A DNA stretch of 64,000 bases from Balamuthia mandrillaris (lineage: Eukaryota; Discosea; Longamoebia; Balamuthiidae). The notes beneath the pieces are model-generated. The model was not told where the DNA came from. It was given only the letters and a program-made list of their open reading frames with translations, and did no database searches. Location of the stretch: assembly GCA_031835245.1 (NCBI GenBank), contig JAVKOQ010000078.1, forward strand, positions 124,001-188,000. The letters are read 5' to 3'. A program made the translations under genes and the position numbers. Within the stretch, counting starts at the first letter, position 1. Every line of letters starts with the position of its first letter. Of this stretch, positions 31,862-43,202 are shown piece after piece.

Positions 31862-32860
31862 ATGGCAGAGACCAAACTGGACCCCTATGCCCAATTGCCC
31901 GTTGAGCTCACCGAACACATCTTCTCCTTCTTGGACTACCGCAGTTTGGCAGCAGCCCTGCTGGTCTCTTGCCAATGGAGCAGCGTGGCACGCAATCCCT
32001 CCCTCTGGACAAACCACTTCCTCTCCGCCACCTGGAACCCGGAGGACGTGAGCTGTTCCTCCATCACCCTCTCCCAAGACTGTCTTACCATCCACAAATC
32101 CAAAACCAACTGCGGCTCCACCGCCCCTAAGGGCTACCTGGTCACCGCTACGCTGCCCGTGCCGCACAACATGCGCTCCTACTGGGAGGTCACTCTGCAC
32201 TGCACGGCGGGGTTGGGCTGTCGCACGGCCATTGGCCTCATTAGTGAGGCCCCGCTGGTGAATGGCCCTGTGCTGCCGGACCCAACCATGGCCTATGCCT
32301 CCATGCAGTTTTATCTCACCTCCAGGGTCTATCCCTTGCTTAATAATGAGAAAGGCAACGATGACATTCTCTCTCTTTCTCACTCTCTTTCTCTCTCTCT
32401 TTCTCTCTTTCTCTCTTTCTCATTCGTTTGTAATGCTCTGTTCTGTGTTCGTTGTTCTTTCTCTTCAGGGCTGTGCGTTATTTGTTGTTTTTATCCTTGT
32501 TCTCTATTCTCATATGGTTTTTTAAATGCAGGATGGGGCCAACACCTAGTAACAGGGGACATCCTTCACTTGGAGAAACCGGTGAGCACACGGGGCACGT
32601 CCTATGCCAACGGCGACCGCGTCGGTGTAATGTACGATAATACCACAGGAGAGGGCATTCTCTCCTTCTACAGAAACGGCGAGCTGAACGCCAGCTGCAA
32701 GGGCGTCTTTGGCCAAAAGCTGTTCCCCTGCGTGCAAATGTGCCACAGCCCTCTCACATTGGAGGCCAACTTCAAGGCCGCCCCACCAAAGGCCTCAACG
32801 GCCACCACTACCCCCACGGCCACCTCTTCCACCACGGCCACCACAGAAGAAGCCAAGTAA
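31862..32860 (+). CDS. F-box and SPRY/B30.2 protein
   Basis: ATG at 31862 opens with an F-box: LPVELTEHIFSFLDYRSLAA, then SCQWSSVARNPSLW. A SPRY domain follows: YWEVTLHCTAGLGCRTAIGL, then WGQHLVTGDILHLE, DRVGVMYDNTTGEGILSFYR and NGELNASCKGVF. A Thr/Ala/Pro-rich tail ends at 32860. It probably recruits substrates to an SCF ubiquitin ligase. The join between the SPRY halves is odd. The intervening sequence, about 32364-32530, is a (CT)n-rich intron by content and ends in TTTAAATGCAG. The position demanded by phase (after GGCAACGATG) is not followed by GT, and the frame stays open throughout. The other reading is a 338-residue product with a Ser/Leu/Phe insert. Confidence 0.85.
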   Translation: MAETKLDPYAQLPVELTEHIFSFLDYRSLAAALLVSCQWSSVARNPSLWTNHFLSATWNPEDVSCSSITLSQDCLTIHKSKTNCGSTAPKGYLVTATLPVPHNMRSYWEVTLHCTAGLGCRTAIGLISEAPLVNGPVLPDPTMAYASMQFYLTSRVYPLLNNEKGNDDILSLSHSLSLSLSLFLSFSFVCNALFCVRCSFSSGLCVICCFYPCSLFSYGFLNAGWGQHLVTGDILHLEKPVSTRGTSYANGDRVGVMYDNTTGEGILSFYRNGELNASCKGVFGQKLFPCVQMCHSPLTLEANFKAAPPKASTATTTPTATSSTTATTEEAK

Positions 32861-33164
32861 CGACGAACAAGTGTTTTTTTTTTCGTTAATAATAATCGAT
32901 AGGCAACGATAACTTTTTATTCGATCGATCAAGATGTCTATCTATCTATCACTCACCAATGGAAAATCATAAAAAATAACCCCAAAAAAAAAAAAGAAAG
33001 GAAAAAGAAAAGAAAGAAAATAAACGGAAGAAGGCAAAATAAGGAGCCAGAGGGGGAGTGAGAGAGCGCGCAAATAAAAAAAAAAACCGCCGTGCGGAGA
33101 GAAGAAGGAACCGTGCACGGTGAGGGAGGCTCTTGTTTGTTTTACCCGCAACTTAAAAAAAAAG
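32861..33164. other. Intergenic region before UTP14
   Basis: No gene was seen. The stretch is A-rich with poly-A runs near 32985 and 33078 and presumably contains the UTP14 promoter. Confidence 0.5.
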
Positions 33165-36148
33165 ATGGAGGAAAAACTGCGAGCGCAATTGGACGTGTTC
33201 GATTTGGCGGAGGAAGAGCTGGAGCGCCGACAAAAGGGCGTCCGGAGGAGAAAGAACCTTGATTTGGAGGAAGAGGACAGCGATGAGGGAGGCGGGGTGG
33301 GCGGTCTGGGCGAACTGCCCTCTGACTTTGAGGATGAGGAAGTGGACGAGGAGGAAGCCTTTGACGAGGAGGACGAGGAACGCTTTGGCAACCTTTTCTC
33401 ACACAAAGGCAAAACCGCTCCCAGAAAACGTCAGCGAGGAGCTCGTGGCAAGGTTTACTATTGTCCCCTCCTTTCGCCAGCCATCCATCTTTCTTTTTTG
33501 TTGGTATGGTCCCTCAACAAATCTATTTTTTTTACCTACAGAAGCAACAAGTGACACTATCGGAGTCAGAAGAGGAGGAAGAGGAGGAGGAAGAAGAAGG
33601 AACCATCTCTTTGGCCGAATTTCTGGAGGAGAACAGCGACGAAGAAGCAGGAGAAGAGAAAGATGCAGCACAACAGAAGAAGAAAGGAATGGCTGGAGTG
33701 AAACGAAAAGCTCGCGACACCCATGCGGAACAAGAGGACGAGCTAGCAGCAACGTGGTCCTCTTCGGATGATGAGGAGGAAGCGGAGCTCGATGAGGAGA
33801 AACACCAGTTGCTGCTACAAGCCATCACGGGTCCACAGAAGCGACAGAAAGTGGAGCTCCCTCCCGAAGAGTCTCTTTATCCTGAATCTGAGTTCAGCAT
33901 TGGTTTGTTTTTGCTCCCTTGTCTCTTTTGAGAGAGAGAGAGAGCGAGCGCGCGCGAGGGAGGGAGGAGAGAGGAGGAGAGGGAGAGAGGGTGAACACGT
34001 ACTAAGACATAATAAATAGGGAGCGGGCAGCAGGAACTAACTCTGGACGACCTTATCAACTCACTCGGTGATTCCAAGAGCAAGGCCAAGCTTAAAAAGC
34101 ATCTCAAAGATCTTACTTCAGGTTTCTAGCCTTTCCCTCATTGCTCTATCTTTCGTCTTTCTGCTTTCTAAGTCTCCTCTTTAATTCCGCGCATCTGCTC
34201 TCAATTATTCTTGTCAATAATTACTATAGACAAGTTAAAGGTGGGAGTACCATTAGAGCGTCCCGACAAGGAGCGTATCATACGCCGGACAGCCTTCAAA
34301 CAAGCCTCTAAACTGATGAGCAACAAATGGGTGCCAACAGTGACCGCCAATCGTAGAGCCGACCATCTGTCCTTTCCCTTCAACGAGTCGCACGCCCCAA
34401 ATCCTTCCACCAATGTTCTGGCCGGCCATTTCGAGGCCAAGACCTCTCTGGAGCAGGACATTGCTCAAATATTGAGAGACAGTGGCATTCAAGAAGAGAA
34501 AATACAGGAGTTTGAGGAGTTGCAGGCCAAGAAACTCAGCAAAGAAGAGATACAGCAAAGAGAGGCGCTCATCCAGAAAACAAAGAGGCTTTTGTTCTAT
34601 CAAGAGCTTAAGATGAAGCGGCGAAAGAAGATCAAGAGCAAACAGTACGTTCTCATTCCTTGGTAAAGTTGTTGTCCAATATTTACGTCTTCTTTTGTTT
34701 CTCTTTTACCGTAAAGATATCGCAAAATATTGAAAAAGCAAAAGGAACGCAAGCAGCTTTCATTGGAGGAATTGGGAGAATTGGATCAAGAAGAGGCCAA
34801 ACGACAAATGGAGAAGTTGGAAAGAATGAGAATTGAGGAAAGAATGACCCAGCGGCATAGAAACAAAGGTGCCTGGGCCAGACAGCAGCTCAAACGTGGT
34901 GTTGTGGACACTGAAGTACGGGAATCAATGACATTTTCATTTTTCGTTTCTTCTTTTTTCTTATACCAAACCAACAATTCAACTTTTTTGTATTCAGTCT
35001 CGCAAAGCCATTAGCAACCAAATGAAGATAAGAGAACAGCTTTTGAAGAAACAGCAGAGCATGTTTGATGACGAATCTAACAGCGATGAAGACGAAGAAG
35101 AACTGGAACGACAAATCGCAGAGCTTGACGCTGATGACATGCCTGAACTGCCAACAAAGGTATGTGTCTCCCCCGCTTCCCATTGCCATGCTTGCGCTGA
35201 AAAAGTGTTATACAATAGGGAATGATGTCGATGGAGTTCATGAAGAGAGGTATCCAAAGACAAGCAGCGGAAGCTGCTCATAACGCCAAACGCATGGACG
35301 AGGAATTTAGGGAAAAAATGAAACGTTTGCCTGGTTCGGGCTTGGAAGAAGACGATTACAAAGGGGTTGCTTCTTCCGATGATGACGATGAATACCAAGT
35401 TAACTACTTGCCTGATGAGGCTGATGACGATGTCGTTGATAAACCACACGTGCATCTACTTTCTTCCGGTGTTCTGACAGAGCAGGTATTATTTTTACTT
35501 TTTGATTTTGCAAGGGACTATGCACTCATATCGTTTTGTTTGAAAGAGCGGATTCTCCGCTTCACGCAGTACTAAAGCAAGCCGTCCTTTGACAGTGAAG
35601 ATGGATGGGTTGGGTGATGATGACAATGGTTCAAACAGTGGGAACGACCACGCTCCCATCGCCGATATATTTGAACAGCAAGACTTCCCTGAAGTAGAAA
35701 GTAGTCCCGCTCGCCACGGTCAGTATCCTCTTCATTTTTAGTTTCCTGTTTACATGGTGATCTTACCTTTATTGCTTGCGCGGAAACGTACAGCGACAAC
35801 AGTGGATATCAACACCAATACGGCTGAAGCAATAAAGCAAATGTTAAAAGAAGAGAAGCAGAGGCAACATCAACACCAGAAGAAAAACACCACCAGAAAG
35901 TCAAAGAGTTCAAAACTAGTTCCTCCTGGCAAACAAACAAAAACCACTCCAATCGATGCGGAGGAGGATGAAGAGGATGAAACCCAACTTCACATATCGC
36001 TGAATGCTGTTGGCGGAGTTGGTATCGACGATGATGCTGACTTTTATGCAACGAAGGACCGGCTCGAGCATAACGATATCGATGTGGATAGTGAAGACAA
36101 GATTCCACTTTCTTCTCATCCGCACAACTCTAAGCAGCCTCGGCCGGG

Positions 36149-36232
<84 letters not shown>

Positions 36233-37146
36233 CCTCCCTCTCTGACAATTTTATTTGGCATAGGCGTTCATGACTCGCAGAACCCGTGGATGCAGCCAGC
36301 CCAATTAGGCGGTACCGCCAAACGAAAGTCCAAAAAGGCGATATCAGCGGCCATGAGTGGGGCCACCGTCAACAACGATATAGGTACAAAGGACAGAGTA
36401 AAAATGCAACAACAGAAGGCAGAAAAAACGAAAAGGAACAGAGACGAAAGGGAATTGAGGATAGATGTGGACAAGGCTCTTGGCTCCCTCGGCAACAACG
36501 CCGAAGAGGAAGAGAACAACAGCGGTTTCAACTTGTTTGGTTCTGCCACCAACAAAAAACAAAAGGAGCTGATCAAGCGAGCCTTTGCCAACGATGACGT
36601 CGTGGCGGAGTTCGAGAAGGAGAAAGCTGAGTTGATGGCCGAGGGTATGAAGCAACCAGAAGACCAAGGCCTCCCTGGTTGGGGCTCATGGGCTGGAGAA
36701 GGCGTCCGTCAAAGAAATAATAGAAAGAAGAAAGCGCAAAAAAAGAAAGCCCCCCGCGTTCAGCAACCAAAGGGCAACATCAACGATAGCAAACCGCAGC
36801 GAAAGGACGCCAAACTGCAACGAGTGATCATTAACGAGAAGCGAGACAGAAAGGTCCTCTCCCTCTCTCGCTCTCGCTCTTACTCGTATTTGCTGTCCTC
36901 TGACCTGTGCTCCTTGAAAATTAGGTGGCGAAGTACAAAGTGACTGCTGTGCCTTTCCCCTTCACATCCAGAGAACAGTACGAAAAGGAGATGAGAAATC
37001 CAGTGGGCAAGGAATGGAACACCATGGAGACCTTCCAGAAGGCAATCAAACCAAGAATCTCTGTGAAGGCCGGCGGTGTGGTGGAGCCCATTAAAAACCC
37101 TAAAGGCAAGAAAGTCAAACACAAAAAGGCTAAAGAACAACAGTGA
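33165..37146 (+). CDS. UTP14: U3 snoRNP-associated protein UTP14
   Basis: UTP14 is part of the small-subunit processome and activates the helicase Dhr1 in 18S rRNA maturation. About eleven exons run from ATG at 33165 to TGA at 37144-37146. Family landmarks in order are acidic N-terminal repeats, VGVPLERPDKERIIRRTAF (about 34240), NKWVPTVTANRRADHLSFP, KIKSKQYRKILKKQKER, MTQRHRNKGAWARQQLKRG, then DSQNPWM (about 36275). The C-terminus has GLPGWGSWAGEGVRQRN, VIINEKRDRKVAKYKVT and VPFPFTSREQYEKEMRNPVG. All are diagnostic. One intron (33902-34022) holds a purine (GA)n run on the coding strand, opposite to most introns here. The intron near 36150-36260 holds a long (CT)n. Confidence 0.95.
33925..33990 (+). 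repeat. Purine (GA)n/GC-containing tract in a UTP14 intron
   Basis: GA run followed by GCGAGCGCGCGCGAG and GGAG blocks. Here the purine strand is the coding strand, unlike most intronic repeats in the window. Confidence 0.93.
36151..36240 (+). repeat. Long (CT)n tract in a UTP14 intron
   Basis: About 90 bases of almost pure CT with a few CCT interruptions, filling most of the intron before the NPWM exon. Confidence 0.95.
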
Positions 37147-37209
37147 AAAAAAGCTTAGACGAAGAATGGCTTTACAAACAAAAAAAAAATATTACTAAGG
37201 ACGATTTTT

Positions 37210-37732
37210 TCAACAAAAGAACAGAGGACTAGGCGTCCAGTCTACGCCTCTCTTCTTCCTTTTTCCATCATTCCCAATGCTGACGCTAAACTGTTTAGAA
37301 TTGTCTATTCTTTGCGTTAGAACCATATGTGAGAGAGAGAAAGAAGAGAGAAAGGCCTGCCATACTTTCTCGTTCCGTTGTAAAAGCTCCTTGCTGATAG
37401 CGTCGTAGTTCGTCTTTACGAAAGAGTAGATACGAGGAAGTGACTCCTCTGAGAGCGTGTCCAGCGGAGGAAGGCTCACCTCTTCTCTACCAGCCACCAA
37501 TAAAACACAAGAAATAAGCACGCCGGAAGAGCGGATTGTCTGTTGGCGAGTGAATGAATGTACACACACAAAAAAAAGAAAGCAAATTTAAAGTACCTGT
37601 ATGAGGTTGAGTGGAATGCCGGCTTGTATCTCTTCAAGTTCTTGTCGTTGTTTGATATTACGTTGCTATAATCATTTTAAATTTTAGCATAATCATACTG
37701 AGCGATGAGAGAGAACGAGAGCAAGATCGAAA

Positions 37733-37767
<35 letters not shown>

Positions 37768-40163
37768 AAAGAGAAGAGAATAGAAAACAATAACAACGCG
37801 TCAAATGATTACCTCGACACTACTATGGAAATGCTTGCCAGAGTCAACGCACCACTGGTGAATATCTCTCATGTAGTTTTCTATGTGATGGAAGAGAGCA
37901 TAGTCCTGCCCGTATCGCTCCTTCTCTGCTTGTAATAGGGCGATGAACCATTCGAGGACATCACTGTTCTTGCTGAGCTCCAAATCCTCCAGCTTGTAAA
38001 ACGCTTCCTCTATGGCCTCTTCATAAGCCAACTTTGCCTTCTTCAACTCTTTCTCCGCCTTTCCCCCCAACCAATAAAAAACTAAGCAAGCAGAAAGCAG
38101 AAATAAGAACGGCGGTGACATGTACCTCATATAAGCGCACAACGTCAATCTTAGCTTTGGCACGTAAAGCCGCCACTTTGCTGACCTGTGTATCATAGTT
38201 GTTTCTTGCCTTTTTATACTTGGATTCCACTGCCTAAAAAGTTGATGTTTTAATATCTCTGTTCAATATTGAAATTCCTATTGCAAAAGCAATACCTTCA
38301 ATTCAGTATTTATATCTTTTTCTATTAACCGAAGAATTGGTGTTATGAATAACTCTGGTGTGGTGTCGTGCTGTTCGTTGGTGTATCAAATAAGTTAGAG
38401 CAAGCTATAGAATAAAACGAGGATAAAATAGGAAGAATGGAAACAGAGAGGAGAGAATATGCGTACAAGTTTCGTTTGAGCACTCGAAGCCTCTTTTATG
38501 GAGGGACCAAACTGGAGTAACGCTTGCGCTGAACAAAAAAAAACACGAAAACTCAGCATAACAACACCAACAAGAGAGATTGAGAGACGAGATACCATAA
38601 ACAGACTCACAATCACGCTTAGACTCACTTGAGCTCATTTTTTCGAGTTGCTGACCCAACGCTTGCATTTCTTTTGCCACCTCTGCGTTACAGTGAACAC
38701 GAAAACGCTCATCAGTAAAATGTTTCTTCCTCTAAACTCGCTTTCATTCTCTCTTCTCATTCTCTCATCTGAACCATTTCATTTCCTCACTTTCTCGTGG
38801 CGTGAAAAAAAAAAAAAAAACGTACTGAGGCCTTCTCGGTTGTACTTTTCGCATGCAGTGGTCACCTTCTTGAGCCTTGCTTTCATCATTTGAATTTTCT
38901 CCTCTCTTTGAAGGAATTGAGTATCCCGGTCTGGTTGCGATCTATAATATAAGAACAAGCCAAAAAAAAACATTCGTTCCATCAGAGTTCATAAATATCA
39001 GAGCGGAATATAACGTACTGTGAGTCTGATCTTCCTCCTTGTTGCTGTTCTTCTGTTGGATGCTTTAGCACAGATGGAAGGGAGGAAGGCACTGACTTGA
39101 CTCGTTTCAGCACACGGCCGCTGCCACCACCTCCGCCAACGCTGCCGTTGCTTCGCTCTGCTGTTGTTTGTGCCGCTGTACAGTTGTTGGCGTCTGCTTG
39201 CTGCTCTAGTCCATTTATGTCTCCTCCTTCGTTAGTGGCGCCTCCGCCACCCCCTCTTCCCATGCTTCTGCTGAGAGGACTACCTGGTCCTCCTGCTCCT
39301 CTTAATATCACAGATCCTCCTCTACCTCCTCCTCCTACTACGGTTCCCATCTGCTGCAGCTTCATTGAGGTTGTAACATCAGCGCTCCGCCTAAGATCTG
39401 GAGAGGATGGCCCTCGTCCCAACGCACCCGCTCCTCCCCTCAGACCTCCTCTGCCTCTAATGGCGGATGCTACCACGGGTCCTCCTCCTCTCCCTCCTTC
39501 CCCACCAGCTCCTCCTCCTCCTCTGGCCATTCCGGATCCAGCTCCTCCTCCTCCTCTGGGAAGTGGCATCGGAGGCAACCCTCCTCGACCTCCGTTTACT
39601 CCTCCTCTCCCTCCAGTTCCCCCTATTCCCCCTCTAACTGGTCCACCTCCACCTTCACCCGCGACATGTGGCGAGGGTGCTATCGTTCCTCCTCCTCCTC
39701 GTCCACCTCTGCCAGGAGGAGAGGCACCACCTCTTCCTCCTCTTAGGGCATGAGAGGTTGGCGAAGGCGGAGAGGGAAGGGTGCGTGAAACCATTGGCGA
39801 TGGCGAGGTTGGCGCCGTCGGAAAGGGAGGCAAGGCGTAAGAGCCGGAACCACCCCTCGCCTCTGGCGTCCCGGCGTAATAGTTGTTGGTGTTGTTGTGG
39901 CTTTCGGAGCGAGACAAAGGAGTGCCGGGTTGCAAGCTTACAGAAGCTTGTTTGCCCAAAAGAGAGGTCGGAGGGGCAACGGGTGTTTCTGTTTCGGTCT
40001 GTACGGAAAAGGCTTCGCCCTCCTCGTCGAAATGGAGGATGGAGTCACTCTTTAGCTCTATTTCCTCTCGTTTCTTGGCCTTTTTGGTGAGGACAGAGCT
40101 GGACTTGCTGCTGTTGCTTCCAAGCGACTTGCGCCATAACTTTTTGGTGGCTTTCGATGCCAT
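37210..40163 (-). CDS. BAR-domain protein with long Gly/Arg/Pro-rich N-terminus
   Basis: ATG at 40163 starts a basic segment (MASKATKKLWRKSLG), then about 250 residues rich in Gly, Arg, Pro and Ser with many GRGG repeats, all in one exon (about 39020-40163). After it, short exons build a BAR-type coiled coil: TQFLQREEKIQMMKARLKKV, ACEKYNREG, MQALGQQLEKMSSSESK, FGPSIKEASSAQTK, AVESKYKKARNNYDTQVSKV and AEKELKKAKLAYEEAIEEAF, then YALFHHIENYMRDIHQWC. This pattern resembles BAR domains of ASAP/ACAP or GRAF proteins, which sense or bend membranes. The C-terminal exon (37210-37480) is not recognised and has no GAP domain. Introns have (CT)n on the coding strand. The upstream Met at 40202 is an alternative start. 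Confidence 0.75.
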
Positions 40164-40769
40164 CTTTCTATATCTTTTGCCTTGCTTTTCTTCTCTAACC
40201 AAAGATAAATATTACGTATTTCAAGTCTGTCCAGCAAGGCCTCCCCTTGAAACTTTTGGTTGTTATGGTTAGCACAAAATATTTTGTTGAAAAAAAATAA
40301 ATAACGAAAGTGAAACGGCAGGATAGGTGTGCTGTACCCGCTCAGCAGAGGAAGAAAGAAACAAAGATATATAGCAACAATATATATTTTCACGAAGAAT
40401 GAAAAGCTTGACAGTCGATTCAACCAACTCCACTTTAAAGTTTGTGCGTTTTTTTTTTTTGTTTACCTGTGCTTGGTGCACCAACAAGCCGCCAGAAGGA
40501 AAGATGAGCTGAGCACTTCCCTTCTGGCCCTTGCTGTGTTCTTTTCGCGTTTTGTTCGGCACACAAAACGAAAAACTCAGGATCTCCATTTATTACGACA
40601 ATTATCGTATCATATTGAATCTTGGCACGAATTATCGTCAAACGTATGCTCGTTTTATTTGTCGACAATACATATTGTATGAAAACAAACAAGGGCTTCA
40701 TGTGTCCAACCGCAAAAGAGGGGAACCCCTATACGTGCGCTAGACAAAAACAGTTTTTTTTTTTTTTTT
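40164..40769. other. Intergenic region without a recognised gene
   Basis: This stretch lies upstream of the BAR gene and downstream of the syntaxin gene, both on the minus strand. It is AT-rich (TATATA near 40370-40390) and has several open frames of 60 to 120 codons, none with recognisable motifs. Confidence 0.5.
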
Positions 40770-42149
40770 TTACGAGTCATACCAATGCAAGAAGAGCAGG
40801 GAGAAAGAACAGAGAAGCAAGAACAAAAGCACAAAAAAGCGAAAGTCTCGGCCATGCTTGGATGCGCTGCGCATGTAGTCCGTTCCTTGCGTAAGGTGGT
40901 TGTAGCTATCCAAGGCCATGTTCTGTATGGTGGTGATGGTTTCCTCTTGCTCCATCACTCTTTGCGTGAAGAGGTCGCTCAGCCGAGCAATCTCTAGCAT
41001 CTGCTTCTCCACTTCCATCGCTTTGTCCATGTCTCTCTCAAACCTTTGTTGCAGCTCCTGGTTTTCCTGCTGCAACATTTGGCGTTCAGCCTCGCTGAGC
41101 CCTGCAAACTCATCTTCCTCCTCCTGCTCCTCATCTCGCTTCTTCCCTTTTGCATCCTCATGTTCTTGTGCAACCGCGTCCAATCCTCTTAGCATAGGTC
41201 CATCATCCTCGTCTTCAACTTTCCTCTTTCCTCTTCTTATTTCGCTGCGACCTTCATCATTCTCGTCTTCGTTGCGCCCTCGTCGATGATTCCTCGAGGA
41301 AGAAAAAGGACCCGTTACTTCTTTCCGCGCAAGAGCACTTCTTTCTTTGGCAGCCAACACCTCTGAGCTCTGTTTATAGTAGTTGTGTTGACTGTCCAAC
41401 AAACGTTGCAAGCGCAGTGCCCGTTGCTCGCCGTGCAGTTTGCTCACACCCTCCAGCTCTTTGTAGAGATAGCTGACCACCCCTCTGAGGTTTTCTTGGC
41501 ATTGTCTCGGCAGTTCTGCTGTTTTACTCTCTGATAACCAGCAGTATGGGAAGAGAAGAAAGTGAGAAGAGAGAAGAGAGAACAAGAAAGAAAAAGGGTA
41601 AAGCAGAGGAGAGAGGGAGGCAGGGAGGACTACCAATGGTAGAACTCAACCCATCGATTTTGTCACAACTTTGGCGTAAACAGAGCTTCATTTCTTTGTC
41701 TATTTCATCTCTTTCCTCTTCGGTCATTCCAGAAGCCTTGAAGGACAGCCATCGATGCGTATTCAAGTACTCAGCCTCATGATCCACCAAGTACTGTCGA
41801 ACCTCTGCAATACCTTGCAACTTGAAAAGAGGAGAGGAGAGAGGAGAGGAGAGAAAAGAGAGAGAGAGAGAGAGAGGAGAGAGAACAAAAATTGAGTTCC
41901 TTGTCTGCTCTTCTTCCTCACTAGAAGGGAGAATCATGTGGCTTGTTTTGCCGTACCAAGAGGAGTGCCCTCTCCAAAAACTTGGAGCAATCAGCAGCCT
42001 TCTCAGTGTTGTTGCTCTCGCTCCTCCTCCTCCGTGGTGCTCCCCTGGCCCCTTTTTGCTCGCCCAGTATCTTATCCAAGGGAGTCAGCAAGCCTTTGGC
42101 CTTGTGTCTCCTCCTTACACAGTCCCGAAACTGAGAGGTGAGGTCCATT
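40770..42149 (-). CDS. STX18: Syntaxin-18/Ufe1-type SNARE
   Basis: Syntaxin-18 is the ER t-SNARE for Golgi-to-ER traffic. ATG at 42149 opens DLTSQFRDCVRRRHKAKG. The next exon gives VRQYLVDHEAEYLNTHRWL and MTEEERDEIDKEMKLCLRQS. The third has VVSYLYKELEGVSKLHGEQR, an acidic linker and LSEAERQMLQQENQELQQRF. The SNARE helix is LFTQRVMEQEETITTIQNMA, followed by a basic turn and the tail anchor VLLFLLLCSFSLLFLHWYDS, nearly identical to the mammalian C-terminus. Two introns. The SPAG7-like gene lies upstream in tandem. Confidence 0.95.
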
Positions 42150-42154
42150 CTTCT

Positions 42155-42195
<41 letters not shown>

Positions 42196-42347
42196 GTCTC
42201 TCTGCTGTCTCTCCTTCTTGTGGTTGCCACGTCACCAGTTGTGTAGTTATTTAAATAATGAAAAGAATGAAAACATTTAATGCGTTTCAAGAATTTAAAG
42301 AATGTGTGGCATGGGCACTGTGTCCCACACAAATTTCTTTTTGTTAT

Positions 42348-42943
42348 TTACGAAACAAAAGCGTCCGGTTTTCTCTCGTGCACGGCTTGCCAACGCTTTA
42401 GCAGCTCTTTGGAAGGTTCGTAGCCCTTCTTGTAGACCACGGTGTGTCTGTCCTTCAGCTCCTCTCCAAAGGAATAGCTTGGGAGGCCGAGCTCATCAGC
42501 AACCTCATGACTGTGTTGTGCTTTCTGGTTAGTTTCCTTTCTCTGTGCGCCTTCTTCAAACAGTACTTCCAAAGAAAAGAGAAATAAAAAGGGGTGCGTA
42601 CATGATGTAGCGAAATACTTTGTCCATCGGAGGAAAGCCGAGGCTATAAATGTCCTCGTTTTTGATGAAATCGTTCAGCAGTTCCTGGCAAGTGGCATTC
42701 CAGGAGCTGAGGCGTTCCGCCTCTCTTTTCACCTTCTGTCCGATGAGGTCTCTGGATACCTTTTATGTGGTTAGGGGTACAATGCGTGTTAAACTTTTGT
42801 GAACAACACAACAGAACAATGCATTGTCTTGTCTTCACCTGTTCATGTTTGCCTGCATGAAGCTCAGAAACATCAAACTGCGTCCAGTCCATCAGCGCTA
42901 GCGTCTTTGAGTCTATGTTGGTTTGTTTTATGGTGATCGTCAA
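42348..42943 (-). CDS. SPAG7-like R3H-domain protein
   Basis: The R3H domain binds single-stranded nucleic acid. The start is MTITIKQTNIDSKTLALMDW (42943), or the second Met. After one intron comes AERLSSWNATCQELLNDFIK, then FPPMDKVFRYI, joined across an intron (about 42515-42610) to HEVADELGLPSYSFGEE, the R-x3-H-type core, and RHTVVYKKGYEPSKELLKRW. This order matches SPAG7, whose R3H reads [20 protein letters not shown]. The protein ends soon after at 42348, so the long SPAG7 C-terminus is absent. The function in protists is unknown. Confidence 0.78.
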
Positions 42944-43202
42944 GCAGCCACCCCCAAAAGGGCGCCCCCTCTCAAGTGCAAAAGAGAAAGCATCAAAGTG
43001 ACAGAAAGTAGAGCGAGAGGGAGGTGAAAAGCGAAAGAAAACAAAATTGAAATTTCATCCCACTGTTTCACGTCGTCACGATGTTACAACCAAAAAAAAA
43101 AAGGAAAGAGACAAAAAAGACAGAGAAGAAAGAGAAAGGCCGATCTGTTCTTTTGAAAGTTATTTTTTTAAAAATAACGTTTCTTTGTTGACAACAAACA
43201 AC

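Noticed and set aside
39097..39753. Long plus-strand open frame rich in Pro and Leu opposite the BAR gene
   Set aside because: It is the complement of the Gly/Arg-rich coding region; repeated GGN codons leave the opposite strand open. No start context or domain supports it.
40164..40769. Possible small genes upstream of the BAR gene
   Set aside because: Several frames of 60 to 120 codons overlap one another on both strands without motifs, consistent with chance in AT-rich DNA.
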